A DNA stretch of 6,910 bases from DATDVT01 sp035289905 (GCA_035289905.1 DATDVT010000043.1:1-6910), one strand, 5' to 3'. Positions 1 through 4,780 are shown, counted from the stretch's first letter. Numbers and translations are program-made. The notes: generated by a model not told the origin, from the sequence alone.

Positions 1-1131
1 GAATTTTTCTTCCTTAAATGGATTATCACTTAAACCATATACACCATACGTTTTTAATCCAAAAATATCTCCAAAAGTAACTAAAAGGTAATTATACTCC
101 TTACCATTTAAACAAGAAGAAACTAGGTTATTACTTGATAAAGTCTTAGAATTAAAATAAACAAGTCTCCCTTCCGAAAAAACAGAAAAAGGTATTATTA
201 AACTCATTTTTTCTTTATCTATTAGAAGAACAATATTGTAAGCAATTTCCCCTGTATTTTTTCCTTTTTCATCATACAAATATCTTAAAACTCCGTTTCC
301 ATTTAAGGCAAACCTGTTTAAGATTTGATCTTGATTAATACCAATTTCTAAATTTTTATCTAAACCATCTTTCAAATTTTCTAATAATCTCGAATAAATC
401 TGCGCAATTATTGTCAAGTCAAAGGGATAAAACTTTTCACCAAAATTAGCCTCAACAATATCAAATTCTTGATTAAACATAATTTTAACAGGAATTGAAT
501 TTATTCTATCTTCTTCTACAGTAGGAAGTTTAAAACCCCTACCAAGTATACCCTCCTGAGAAACCATCCCCCCTTGAGCGAGAAAAACACCACCTAAACC
601 AAAAGGACAATTAATATAATTAGGAAATTTTGAAATAAATCTTCCTCTAGGTGTTAATACTTCTGCTTCAATATTTTTAACAAGTTCACAAGAAGAAATT
701 ATATTTTTATCAAAAGAAACACATTTTGGATTTAAACAATCAGTTTCAGAACTGTCAAGCCTTAATTGTCCTGTAGACTTTAGATTACCACACTCACAAA
801 CACAACTCTTATCTTTACACATATCTAATTCAGGTTTAAAAATTAAAGTATTAGGTGGTAATGGTAGTTCCGAGGGATAAAACTTAAAGGCATATTTATC
901 ATCCTTTCCAAATACTGCAGTTGGCTTCTCAAACCCGCATTCAAACTCAACAGTTTCACCAGGGTTATCTATTGCACCTTTAACTCCTTTCTGTAGTAAA
1001 GAAAAACAATCAGGCTCTATCCAAAATAAACTAAGAAAATAGACAGCAACAGTAACAAAAATAATAGTCAAAAAAAGCCCTACTAAAAAACTTAAACTTT
1101 CAGTCTGTCCTTTTTTCAAAAAAATTACCAT
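1..1131 (-). CDS. Large cysteine-rich pilin-like surface protein, C-terminus beyond the left edge
   Basis: The minus-strand frame is open from the ATG at 1131 to base 1, giving 377 codons without a stop, so the protein continues off the window. Residues 6-11 read KKGQTE, followed by a hydrophobic helix at about 14-37. This is a class III (type IV pilin-like) signal peptide with expected cleavage after Gly8 and Glu at mature position +3. The remainder is predicted to be extracytoplasmic. It holds eleven cysteines: C42, C65, C105, C110, C112, C114, C132, C137, C148, C175 and C340. Seven of these are packed between residues 105 and 148, suggesting a small disulfide-stabilised or metal-binding module. 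The gene lies 18 nt downstream of the 55-residue pilin-like gene and probably shares its promoter. Its ribosome site is weak: the nearest GAGG is about 20 nt upstream. I do not recognise the globular part. A minor pilin or tip adhesin-like subunit is inference. Confidence 0.8.
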   Translation of the reverse strand, partial: MVIFLKKGQTESLSFLVGLFLTIIFVTVAVYFLSLFWIEPDCFSLLQKGVKGAIDNPGETVEFECGFEKPTAVFGKDDKYAFKFYPSELPLPPNTLIFKPELDMCKDKSCVCECGNLKSTGQLRLDSSETDCLNPKCVSFDKNIISSCELVKNIEAEVLTPRGRFISKFPNYINCPFGLGGVFLAQGGMVSQEGILGRGFKLPTVEEDRINSIPVKIMFNQEFDIVEANFGEKFYPFDLTIIAQIYSRLLENLKDGLDKNLEIGINQDQILNRFALNGNGVLRYLYDEKGKNTGEIAYNIVLLIDKEKMSLIIPFSVFSEGRLVYFNSKTLSSNNLVSSCLNGKEYNYLLVTFGDIFGLKTYGVYGLSDNPFKEEKF

Positions 1132-1149
1132 AATATTAAAATTTTAGCC

Positions 1150-1317
1150 TCATTTAGAGGTCTTCCAAATCCCCAGTATATCTTTAAAAAATTGGTTAAT
1201 CGCCTCACCAAACTTCCCGCTAAAGCCATAGATTGCTATCAAAACAATAACTAAAACAACTAAAGCAATAGCCCCAACAACAATCCAGTTTATCTCCAGT
1301 TCCCCTTTTTTAAACAT
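1150..1317 (-). CDS. Minimal pilin-like protein, 55 residues, class III signal peptide
   Basis: The product starts MFKKGELEI and then has one hydrophobic helix at about residues 9-32. It ends in a short amphipathic tail of about 20 residues (GEAINQFFKDILGIW). The KKG|E junction followed directly by the helix is the class III signal peptide recognised by archaeal prepilin peptidase; the mature chain would be only 50 residues. An in-frame ATG exists upstream at 1338, but I chose 1317. The TATA box at 1341-1350 is centred about 28 nt before 1317, which places the expected transcription start at or next to this ATG, so the message would be leaderless. The earlier ATG would lie ahead of the transcript. 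First gene of a unit with the large cysteine-rich pilin-like gene. It could be a structural pilin core with no head domain, or an assembly peptide; the sequence does not decide this. Confidence 0.8.
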   Translation of the reverse strand: MFKKGELEINWIVVGAIALVVLVIVLIAIYGFSGKFGEAINQFFKDILGIWKTSK

Positions 1318-1340
1318 AGATAAAATACTAAAGAACAAGC

Positions 1341-1350
1341 TATATAAATA
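1341..1350 (-). promoter_or_regulatory. TATA box for the 55-residue pilin-like gene and its downstream partner
   Basis: On the minus strand the site reads TATTTATATA, close to the archaeal box A consensus TTTAWATA. Its centre (about 1345) lies 28 nt before the ATG at 1317, matching the usual 25-28 nt distance from box A to the transcription start. There is no Shine-Dalgarno in between, as expected for a leaderless message. Confidence 0.65.
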
Positions 1351-1390
1351 TTTTTATTAGGGGAAGTATTTTTTTGTGGCTTGAGAAAGG

Positions 1391-1432
1391 AGGCTAAGTG
1401 GCATGAATTTTTCTAATTCTGTCCCACAGTCT
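1391..1432. other. Intergenic imperfect hairpin, GC-richer than its surroundings
   Basis: The plus strand folds as AGGCT (1391-1395) with AGTCT (1428-1432, one G-U pair), then GTGG (1398-1401) with CCAC (1424-1427), then GAATT (1405-1409) with AATTC (1415-1419) around a 5-nt loop. A two-base bulge and an asymmetric internal loop (CAT against TGTC) separate the stems. It lies between the end of the small membrane-protein cluster and the promoter at 1341-1350. It could be a 3'-end structure of the upstream cluster, a small RNA, or a protein-binding site. It has no tRNA features, no C/D boxes, and no clear ACA box or K-turn. Strand and function are unknown. Confidence 0.35.
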
Positions 1433-1438
1433 TAAAAA

Positions 1439-1639
1439 CTACCATCTTTTAAAGATAATATTAAGGATTATCCCTATAAATAAAAATACCAGATAAGTCC
1501 CTATAAAAACATAATTAAAATTATAGTTCAATACAATATCCCTTTTATAATAGATTAATATAAAATTTGCAATAACAAATACTATGAAAATTATTGCACC
1601 GACCAAACTTTTAATAATAAACTTTTGTTCTTTATTCAT
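1439..1639 (-). CDS. Small two-helix membrane protein, 66 residues
   Basis: The product begins MNKEQKF and has two hydrophobic segments, about residues 11-31 and 43-63, separated by a short polar loop (YKRDIVLNYN). It ends in KRW, so both termini and the loop carry charge. No known family is recognised. The start codon overlaps the end of the 45-residue ORF by 8 nt (ATGAATAA), so translation is probably coupled. The likely ribosome site is the G-run at 1650-1655, which can pair with the CCCC at 1641-1644. Membrane location is clear from composition; the function is not known. Confidence 0.6.
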   Translation of the reverse strand: MNKEQKFIIKSLVGAIIFIVFVIANFILIYYKRDIVLNYNFNYVFIGTYLVFLFIGIILNIIFKRW

Positions 1640-1769
1640 TGGGGATTAACCCCCCAATAATAAAACCAATTATTGCTCCAAAAACTATACCTATTATCCC
1701 ATATATAATTCCACCGATTAATCCTCCTAAGATTAATAATACTCCTTGATTAAGGGTTATGGATACCAT
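1632..1769 (-). CDS. Glycine-ladder membrane peptide, 45 residues
   Basis: This short frame fills the otherwise empty gap between the 70- and 66-residue genes. It starts MVSITLNQGV and ends LIPNE, with an almost unbroken hydrophobic stretch from about residue 10 to 42. Glycines sit at 15, 16, 19, 20, 24, 27, 31, 35, 39 and 40, giving a regular i,i+4 ladder at 27/31/35/39 and a second at 16/20/24. This is the glycine-zipper pattern of tightly packed or oligomeric membrane helices. The ATG at 1769 is preceded by a GGGAGGGG run about 6-13 nt upstream. The start overlaps the end of the 70-residue gene by 20 nt, and the stop overlaps the start of the 66-residue gene by 8 nt. A GTG 27 nt further upstream in frame is an alternative start. 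The coding call rests on composition, ribosome site and packing; no family is recognised. Confidence 0.55.
   Translation of the reverse strand: MVSITLNQGVLLILGGLIGGIIYGIIGIVFGAIIGFIIGGLIPNE
1641..1653 (-). promoter_or_regulatory. Hairpin that could mask the ribosome site of the 66-residue gene
   Basis: On the minus strand the six G residues at 1655-1650 are followed by TTAAT and then CCCC, immediately before the A-ATG at 1639. Four of the G residues can pair with the CCCC around a 5-nt loop. This would hide the only G-rich ribosome site until ribosomes translating the overlapping 45-residue ORF open it. This is a coupling model inferred from the sequence alone. Confidence 0.35.
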
Positions 1770-1962
1770 TAGTTGTTCCCCTCCCACCTATGAATCCTAA
1801 TATAACCCCAAAAATTGTTGATATTAAGTAGAATATTTGTGTATCTGTAAGTCTGTTTTTTACAATTAAATAAACTAAAATAATCATAGAAAATAAAGTT
1901 AGTATTACTAATAACAAATGCTGAAAAAACCTTCTGTCTTTTAATAATTCCATTAAAACCAT
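1750..1962 (-). CDS. Small two-helix membrane protein, 70 residues, with a possibly displaced N-terminus
   Basis: From the ATG at 1962 the product reads MVLMELLKDRRFFQ, followed by two membrane helices at about residues 15-34 and 42-60. The polar link KNRLTDTQ lies between them, and FGVILGFIGGRG comes near the end. GAGGT at 1968-1972 lies 5 nt before this ATG. However, the promoter and the strongest ribosome site point to an ATG at 2020 in another frame. That frame gives a hydrophilic N-terminus and would join this one if one base were removed, for example from the T6 run at 1924-1929; the fused product would be 89 residues. The helices show which frame is real in the main part; the true N-terminus is open. 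First gene of a cluster of three small membrane proteins. No family is recognised. Confidence 0.6.
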   Translation of the reverse strand: MVLMELLKDRRFFQHLLLVILTLFSMIILVYLIVKNRLTDTQIFYLISTIFGVILGFIGGRGTTNGIHNP

Positions 1963-2020
1963 AATTTACCTCTTTTTCTTTATTTCCATTAGATTCTTCA
2001 TTATTTAAAGATTGTTGCAT
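1930..2020 (-). other. Upstream reading frame with promoter and strong ribosome site, out of frame with the membrane protein
   Basis: An ATG at 2020 has a strong ribosome site and a TATA box ahead of it. It opens a frame starting MQQSLNNEESNGNKEKEVN, then YGFNGIIKRQKVF up to about position 1925. Beyond that point this frame loses protein-like character: it runs polar and aromatic through what is a clear helix in the neighbouring frame. It ends at 1769 in a TAATG overlap with the 45-residue ORF. It may be the true N-terminus of the 70-residue membrane protein separated by a one-base indel, a translated leader peptide, or a product of programmed frameshifting. Confidence 0.4.
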
Positions 2021-2028
2021 AATGTTTT

Positions 2029-2036
2029 ATCACCTT
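2029..2036 (-). promoter_or_regulatory. Strong Shine-Dalgarno for the ATG at 2020
   Basis: The minus strand reads AAGGTGAT, eight bases before the ATG at 2020. AGGTGAT is a seven-base match to the complement of the archaeal 16S rRNA 3' end (AUCACCUCC). It is the best ribosome site in the window and supports initiation in the frame that starts at 2020. Confidence 0.6.
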
Positions 2037-2079
2037 AGTCCATTACTAATCAGATAAATCAATAAAACGGCTATTAGAG

Positions 2080-2085
2080 TATAAA
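2080..2085 (-). promoter_or_regulatory. TATA box for the small membrane-protein cluster
   Basis: On the minus strand the site reads GGTTTATACTC, with the TTTATA core here. A transcription start about 26 nt downstream would fall near 2056, giving a leader of about 36 nt that contains the AAGGTGAT ribosome site. It lies directly behind the T-rich terminator of the preceding pilin-like gene. Confidence 0.45.
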
Positions 2086-2086
2086 C

Positions 2087-2112
2087 CAAAAAAAAGAAAA
2101 TTTAATGAAAAG
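2087..2112 (-). terminator. Oligo-T terminator of the EF-hand pilin-like gene
   Basis: About 25 nt after the stop codon at 2135, the minus strand reads CTTTTCATTAAATTTTC and then a run of eight T residues (2095-2088). Archaeal RNA polymerase terminates at such T-rich tracts without needing a hairpin. The tract immediately precedes the next TATA box. Confidence 0.5.
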
Positions 2113-2134
2113 CCACTAATTCCTAACGCACCTT

Positions 2135-2539
2135 TTATTGCGCACAGCTTATCTTATTGCACTCAACACCCAATTTAACAATGTTTGCACTTGCAGCCCT
2201 AAGATCATTGCTGTTTGTTATTAAGTCTTTTACATTAGCATTTTCATCACAAACATAAAATAAATCTTCAGCATCCTGCTTTCCATTCTTATTTTTGTCT
2301 AATGACTTAAAAGTGTTGCAAAATCCAGACTTGCTTCCCTGATTACAATATAGCTCACACTCATTTCTCCATAAATTAAGTTGTTGTTGATTTATTTGAA
2401 CAGTCTCAGGAACTCCTCTCAATAGCCTTTCAGCCCCTCCTGTGAAGAACACTAAAGCTATAACCAAAACAACCAAGCCTATAGCTGCAATTATTATAAA
2501 ATTCAGAGATAATTCAGCCCCTTTTTTACTGATTTCCAT
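2135..2539 (-). CDS. Pilin-like protein with six cysteines and an EF-hand-like loop, 134 residues
   Basis: The N-terminus MEISKKGAELSLNF followed by a hydrophobic helix to about residue 32 is a class III signal peptide, with cleavage expected after Gly7. The mature protein carries a small surface domain with cysteines at 61, 65, 74, 97, 127 and 132, an even number consistent with three disulfides. Residues 81-92 read DKNKNGKQDAED, with oxygen ligands at loop positions 1, 3, 5, 9 and 12 and Gly at 6. This fits the DxDxDG/EF-hand or dockerin-type calcium loop. The gene is single: it has its own promoter 26 nt upstream and a T-tract terminator downstream. No ribosome site lies ahead of the ATG, which suits a leaderless message. 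Calcium binding is inferred from the motif only. The exact filament role (major or minor pilin) is unknown. Confidence 0.8.
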   Translation of the reverse strand: MEISKKGAELSLNFIIIAAIGLVVLVIALVFFTGGAERLLRGVPETVQINQQQLNLWRNECELYCNQGSKSGFCNTFKSLDKNKNGKQDAEDLFYVCDENANVKDLITNSNDLRAASANIVKLGVECNKISCAQ

Positions 2540-2559
2540 AAATCTTGTATCACAGTTAC

Positions 2560-2571
2560 ATATTTAAATAT
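2560..2571. promoter_or_regulatory. Palindromic bidirectional TATA element
   Basis: The 12-bp sequence ATATTTAAATAT is a perfect palindrome and contains a TTTAAATA box on both strands. Its centre (2565.5) lies 26.5 nt from the ATG of the minus-strand pilin-like gene (2539) and 26.5 nt from the ATG of the plus-strand PHP gene (2592). Both distances fit leaderless transcription from a single shared element, and neither start has a Shine-Dalgarno. Confidence 0.65.
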
Positions 2572-2591
2572 TTCTAATCTATAATCATCCA

Positions 2592-3368
2592 ATGAAAAAG
2601 ATAAATCTTGGTATACCTGATATTGAAGATCTAACAAAAAAAGGATTTAAATGCCTTGACCTGCATATGCATTCCACATTCTCAGACGGCACAAATACCC
2701 CTGAAGAAATTGTTGCTATAGCTAAAAAAAAGAATTTAATAATCTCAATAACAGACCATAATGAAATAAAAGGCGTTAAAAAAGCAATAGAGTTAGACAA
2801 TAAAAGAGTAATTCCAGGTATTGAATTAACATCAAGAAATGCAAAAGATATTTTAGTTTATTTCTACAATTTAAAGGATTTAGAAGATTTCTATGAAAAA
2901 TATATTAAGCATAAAAAAATACACCCAAGAAGAGGTTTTGACTTAAAATGCCTTAAGTTATCAATGAAGGATATTTTAAACGCATTAAAAAAATACAAAT
3001 GCCTAAAAGTAATCCCTCACCCATTTGCATTGAAGCCAAAAACAAATTATAGATATTTTAAAAAAAGACAAAAGATTTTAGAGCAAATGGATGCCATAGA
3101 AGTCTTACAGTCTATGCAAACAAGAAAAAAAACATTGAAATCAATAGGCTGGGCAGAAGTATCCCATAAGCCAATGTTTGGAGGCTCAGATGCCCATACT
3201 TCAGATATAATTGGTTCTGTAATAACTGCAGTAAAATCAAAATCCTTAAACGAAATATTAAGTCAAATAAAAAAAAATAAAACATTTATCTTTGGTTCAG
3301 AGCTCACAATCTACAATAAATTAAAGATATATTTAAAAATAATATTAAGTAATATAAGCTTAAAATGA
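2592..3368 (+). CDS. PHP-family metal-dependent phosphoesterase, 258 residues
   Basis: All the usual PHP (polymerase and histidinol phosphatase) metal-binding motifs are present in order: DLHMHSTFSDG (His25, His27, Asp32), TDHN (Asp55, His56), GIELT (Glu78), IPHPF (His143) and GGSDAH (Asp200, His202). Length and motif spacing resemble the small stand-alone PHP proteins of the TrpH/YciV type, which act on nucleotides or short RNA 5' ends. The actual substrate here cannot be read from the sequence. There is no signal peptide, so it should be cytoplasmic. The lysine-rich stretch at about 103-128 replaces the insertion seen in TrpH-like members. The start is leaderless, 26 nt from the shared TATA element. 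The stop overlaps the start of carS (ATGA), so the two are translated as a pair, though no functional link is established. Confidence 0.85.
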   Translation: MKKINLGIPDIEDLTKKGFKCLDLHMHSTFSDGTNTPEEIVAIAKKKNLIISITDHNEIKGVKKAIELDNKRVIPGIELTSRNAKDILVYFYNLKDLEDFYEKYIKHKKIHPRRGFDLKCLKLSMKDILNALKKYKCLKVIPHPFALKPKTNYRYFKKRQKILEQMDAIEVLQSMQTRKKTLKSIGWAEVSHKPMFGGSDAHTSDIIGSVITAVKSKSLNEILSQIKKNKTFIFGSELTIYNKLKIYLKIILSNISLK

Positions 3369-3913
3369 TCGATTTAATAATCAAAGCCTTGTATTTTTTC
3401 CTTCCAGCTTATTTTGCTAATATGTCACCACCAATAATAACAAATATCAAGTTTATTAAAAAAATAAACAAGCCAATTGATTTCAAAAGAACAATTAATA
3501 ATAAAAGAATATTTGGCGATAATAAAACAATCATAGGCTTCCTCTCAGGCATTATATTTGCATTAATAATATTTTCAATACAGCAATATTTATTTAATTT
3601 TGATTTTTTTCATAGAATATCAATTATAGATTACAATAAGTTTAACCCATTATTTCCTTTATTATTAGGTTTTGGCGCAATGTTTGGAGACTTAATAAAA
3701 AGCTTCGTAAAAAGAAGATTAAATATATCTTCAGGCTCTTCGTTCCCAATAGCAGACCAGTTGGATTTTGTTGTATTTGCGTTAATATTTTCTTCTTTTA
3801 TTTATCTGCCTGATTTTAAGATTATATTAATCCTATTAATCTTAACTCCATTTCTTTGTATCTTGATAAATCTTATAGCCTTTAAGTTAAAATTAAAAAA
3901 AGTTTGGTATTAG
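3365..3913 (+). CDS. carS: CDP-archaeol synthase (CTP:digeranylgeranylglycerol-phosphate cytidylyltransferase)
   Basis: CarS transfers CMP from CTP to unsaturated archaetidic acid (2,3-di-O-geranylgeranylglyceryl phosphate). The product is the activated CDP-lipid used to attach polar head groups to archaeal membrane lipids; the enzyme is an integral membrane protein. Family signatures are visible in order: LPAYFANMSP near residue 13, FGDNKTIIGFLSG at 50-62, GAMFGDLIKSFVKRR at 104-118, PIADQLDF at 128-135, and the C-terminal TPFLCILINLIAFKLKLKK. The length of 182 residues is near the family norm, with about five hydrophobic segments. The start overlaps the PHP gene by 4 nt (ATGA). The stop (TAG, 3911-3913) overlaps the stop of the convergent pilin-like gene. 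It lies on the opposite strand from all the pilin genes and is probably a housekeeping insert among them. Confidence 0.9.
   Translation: MIDLIIKALYFFLPAYFANMSPPIITNIKFIKKINKPIDFKRTINNKRIFGDNKTIIGFLSGIIFALIIFSIQQYLFNFDFFHRISIIDYNKFNPLFPLLLGFGAMFGDLIKSFVKRRLNISSGSSFPIADQLDFVVFALIFSSFIYLPDFKIILILLILTPFLCILINLIAFKLKLKKVWY
3885..3902 (-). terminator. T-rich terminator of the pilin/platform operon inside the carS 3' end
   Basis: Starting 8 nt after the minus-strand stop at 3910, the minus strand reads ACTTTTTTTAATTTTAAC, a seven-T run followed by four more T residues. This suits archaeal oligo-T termination. The tract lies within the last codons of convergent carS (its Lys-rich end), so composition bias alone could also produce it. 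Confidence 0.4.
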
Positions 3914-4635
3914 TTTCCACTACGCAAATAACCCAGAGTTTCTTCATCAAGAACCCACCCAAGTCGCCTTACTTCCACACCCTTTTGATCCTTTATAGAA
4001 GTATACCATAAAACAGGTAGCGATGAAACTATAAACCCTTTTATATTCGCATCAAAATTTTGAAGCTCTAACTGCAAGCCACTATCAATCTCACGATAGC
4101 CAATACCCACTCTTGAAGATTGAAATCTTAAGCGATTTTTATTATAATGATAGTCTACTGGATGAAGAACCTTATCAACAGTGTAATAATAGCCCATCTC
4201 AAGGTTTAAAGTATTATCAAAAATTTCATTCCTAATTAATTTTGAGTTAGCTTTATCATAAAGATTCAGCATTATTTTGTCTCCATTAACCCCTAAATAA
4301 ATAGCATAATCCTTACCTAATTTTGCAGTGTTTCCTAATTTAACAGTTCCTTGAACATTAATTGTTTTCACTGCTTTAACTATTCCATCAAAAGCCTCTT
4401 CTGCATTTGTTTTAGGATCTTTGCTTCCCTTTGCACTTAAATCTCTTTTAATAGGATCAACTATTTGGTCTATAACACTCTTTCCTTCACTTTTTATTTC
4501 CTTTAGAGGTTCACTTGAAAAGAAACCATAATGAATTCCTGCAACCACAAGAACAATCGCAAGCATTATTGCACCAGGTATAACAAGCTCATTGAATTCA
4601 ACATTCCCTCTTTTTGATTTTATCATTTTATCCAA
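3910..4635 (-). CDS. Pilin-like surface protein, 241 residues, probable TTG start
   Basis: The N-terminus reads MDKMIKSKRGNVEFNELVIP, with a hydrophobic helix to about residue 39. This is a class III signal peptide with cleavage expected after Gly10 and Glu at mature +3. The rest (about 200 residues) has alternating polar and hydrophobic runs typical of a beta-rich head. It has no cysteines, unlike the other large pilin-like proteins here. The first codon is TTG at 4635, placed 5 nt after GGGAG (4641-4645), which is ideal spacing. The nearby ATG at 4626 (fourth codon) lies 14 nt from that site and is less likely; the mature protein is identical either way. It is the last gene of the platform operon. 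Its start overlaps the end of the 50-residue pilin-like gene by 8 nt, and its stop overlaps the carS stop by 3 nt. The head domain is not recognised. Confidence 0.8.
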   Translation of the reverse strand: MDKMIKSKRGNVEFNELVIPGAIMLAIVLVVAGIHYGFFSSEPLKEIKSEGKSVIDQIVDPIKRDLSAKGSKDPKTNAEEAFDGIVKAVKTINVQGTVKLGNTAKLGKDYAIYLGVNGDKIMLNLYDKANSKLIRNEIFDNTLNLEMGYYYTVDKVLHPVDYHYNKNRLRFQSSRVGIGYREIDSGLQLELQNFDANIKGFIVSSLPVLWYTSIKDQKGVEVRRLGWVLDEETLGYLRSGN

Positions 4636-4780
4636 AAAAACTCCCTTTAAAGATATTCGATATATATTCTAAAATAACATCTTTTATATTTGTTGTAAAT
4701 ATTAAATACAATACTAATAATAACAAAGCAATTAGAATAACCCCAATATGATCCCATGCAATTGCCCCTTTTTTACGCAT
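4628..4780 (-). CDS. Minimal pilin-like protein, 50 residues, class III signal peptide
   Basis: A short frame fills the gap between the 253- and 241-residue pilin genes. It starts MRKKGAIAWDHIG, continues as one hydrophobic helix at about residues 12-28, and ends with a charged then hydrophobic tail (NIKDVILEYISNIFKG). RKKG|A followed by the helix is a clear class III signal peptide; the mature chain would be 45 residues. The ribosome site is strong: GGGGGGAT lies 5 nt before the ATG. It overlaps the upstream gene by 8 nt and the downstream TTG start by 8 nt, so it is coupled to both. Its plan (KKG, one helix, a tail of about 20 residues) matches the 55-residue protein at 1150-1317. It is too short for default gene finders. 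A headless filament subunit or an assembly peptide is inference. Confidence 0.75.
   Translation of the reverse strand: MRKKGAIAWDHIGVILIALLLLVLYLIFTTNIKDVILEYISNIFKGSFFG

Noticed and set aside
1391..1432. Hairpin as a tRNA fragment, C/D or H/ACA guide RNA
   Set aside because: No T-arm or anticodon arm, no RUGAUGA/CUGA boxes, and no clear K-turn or correctly placed ACA were found.
1769..1930. Downstream part of the minus-strand frame opened at 2020 as a full 83-residue protein
   Set aside because: After about position 1930 it reads as a polar-aromatic mixture through what are clear membrane helices in the neighbouring frame, so it is a shadow. Only its N-terminal part was kept as an open question.
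2585..2800. Minus-strand frame of 71 codons opposite the PHP gene
   Set aside because: It lies fully antisense to the conserved PHP metal-binding motifs and overlaps the shared promoter; there is no independent support.
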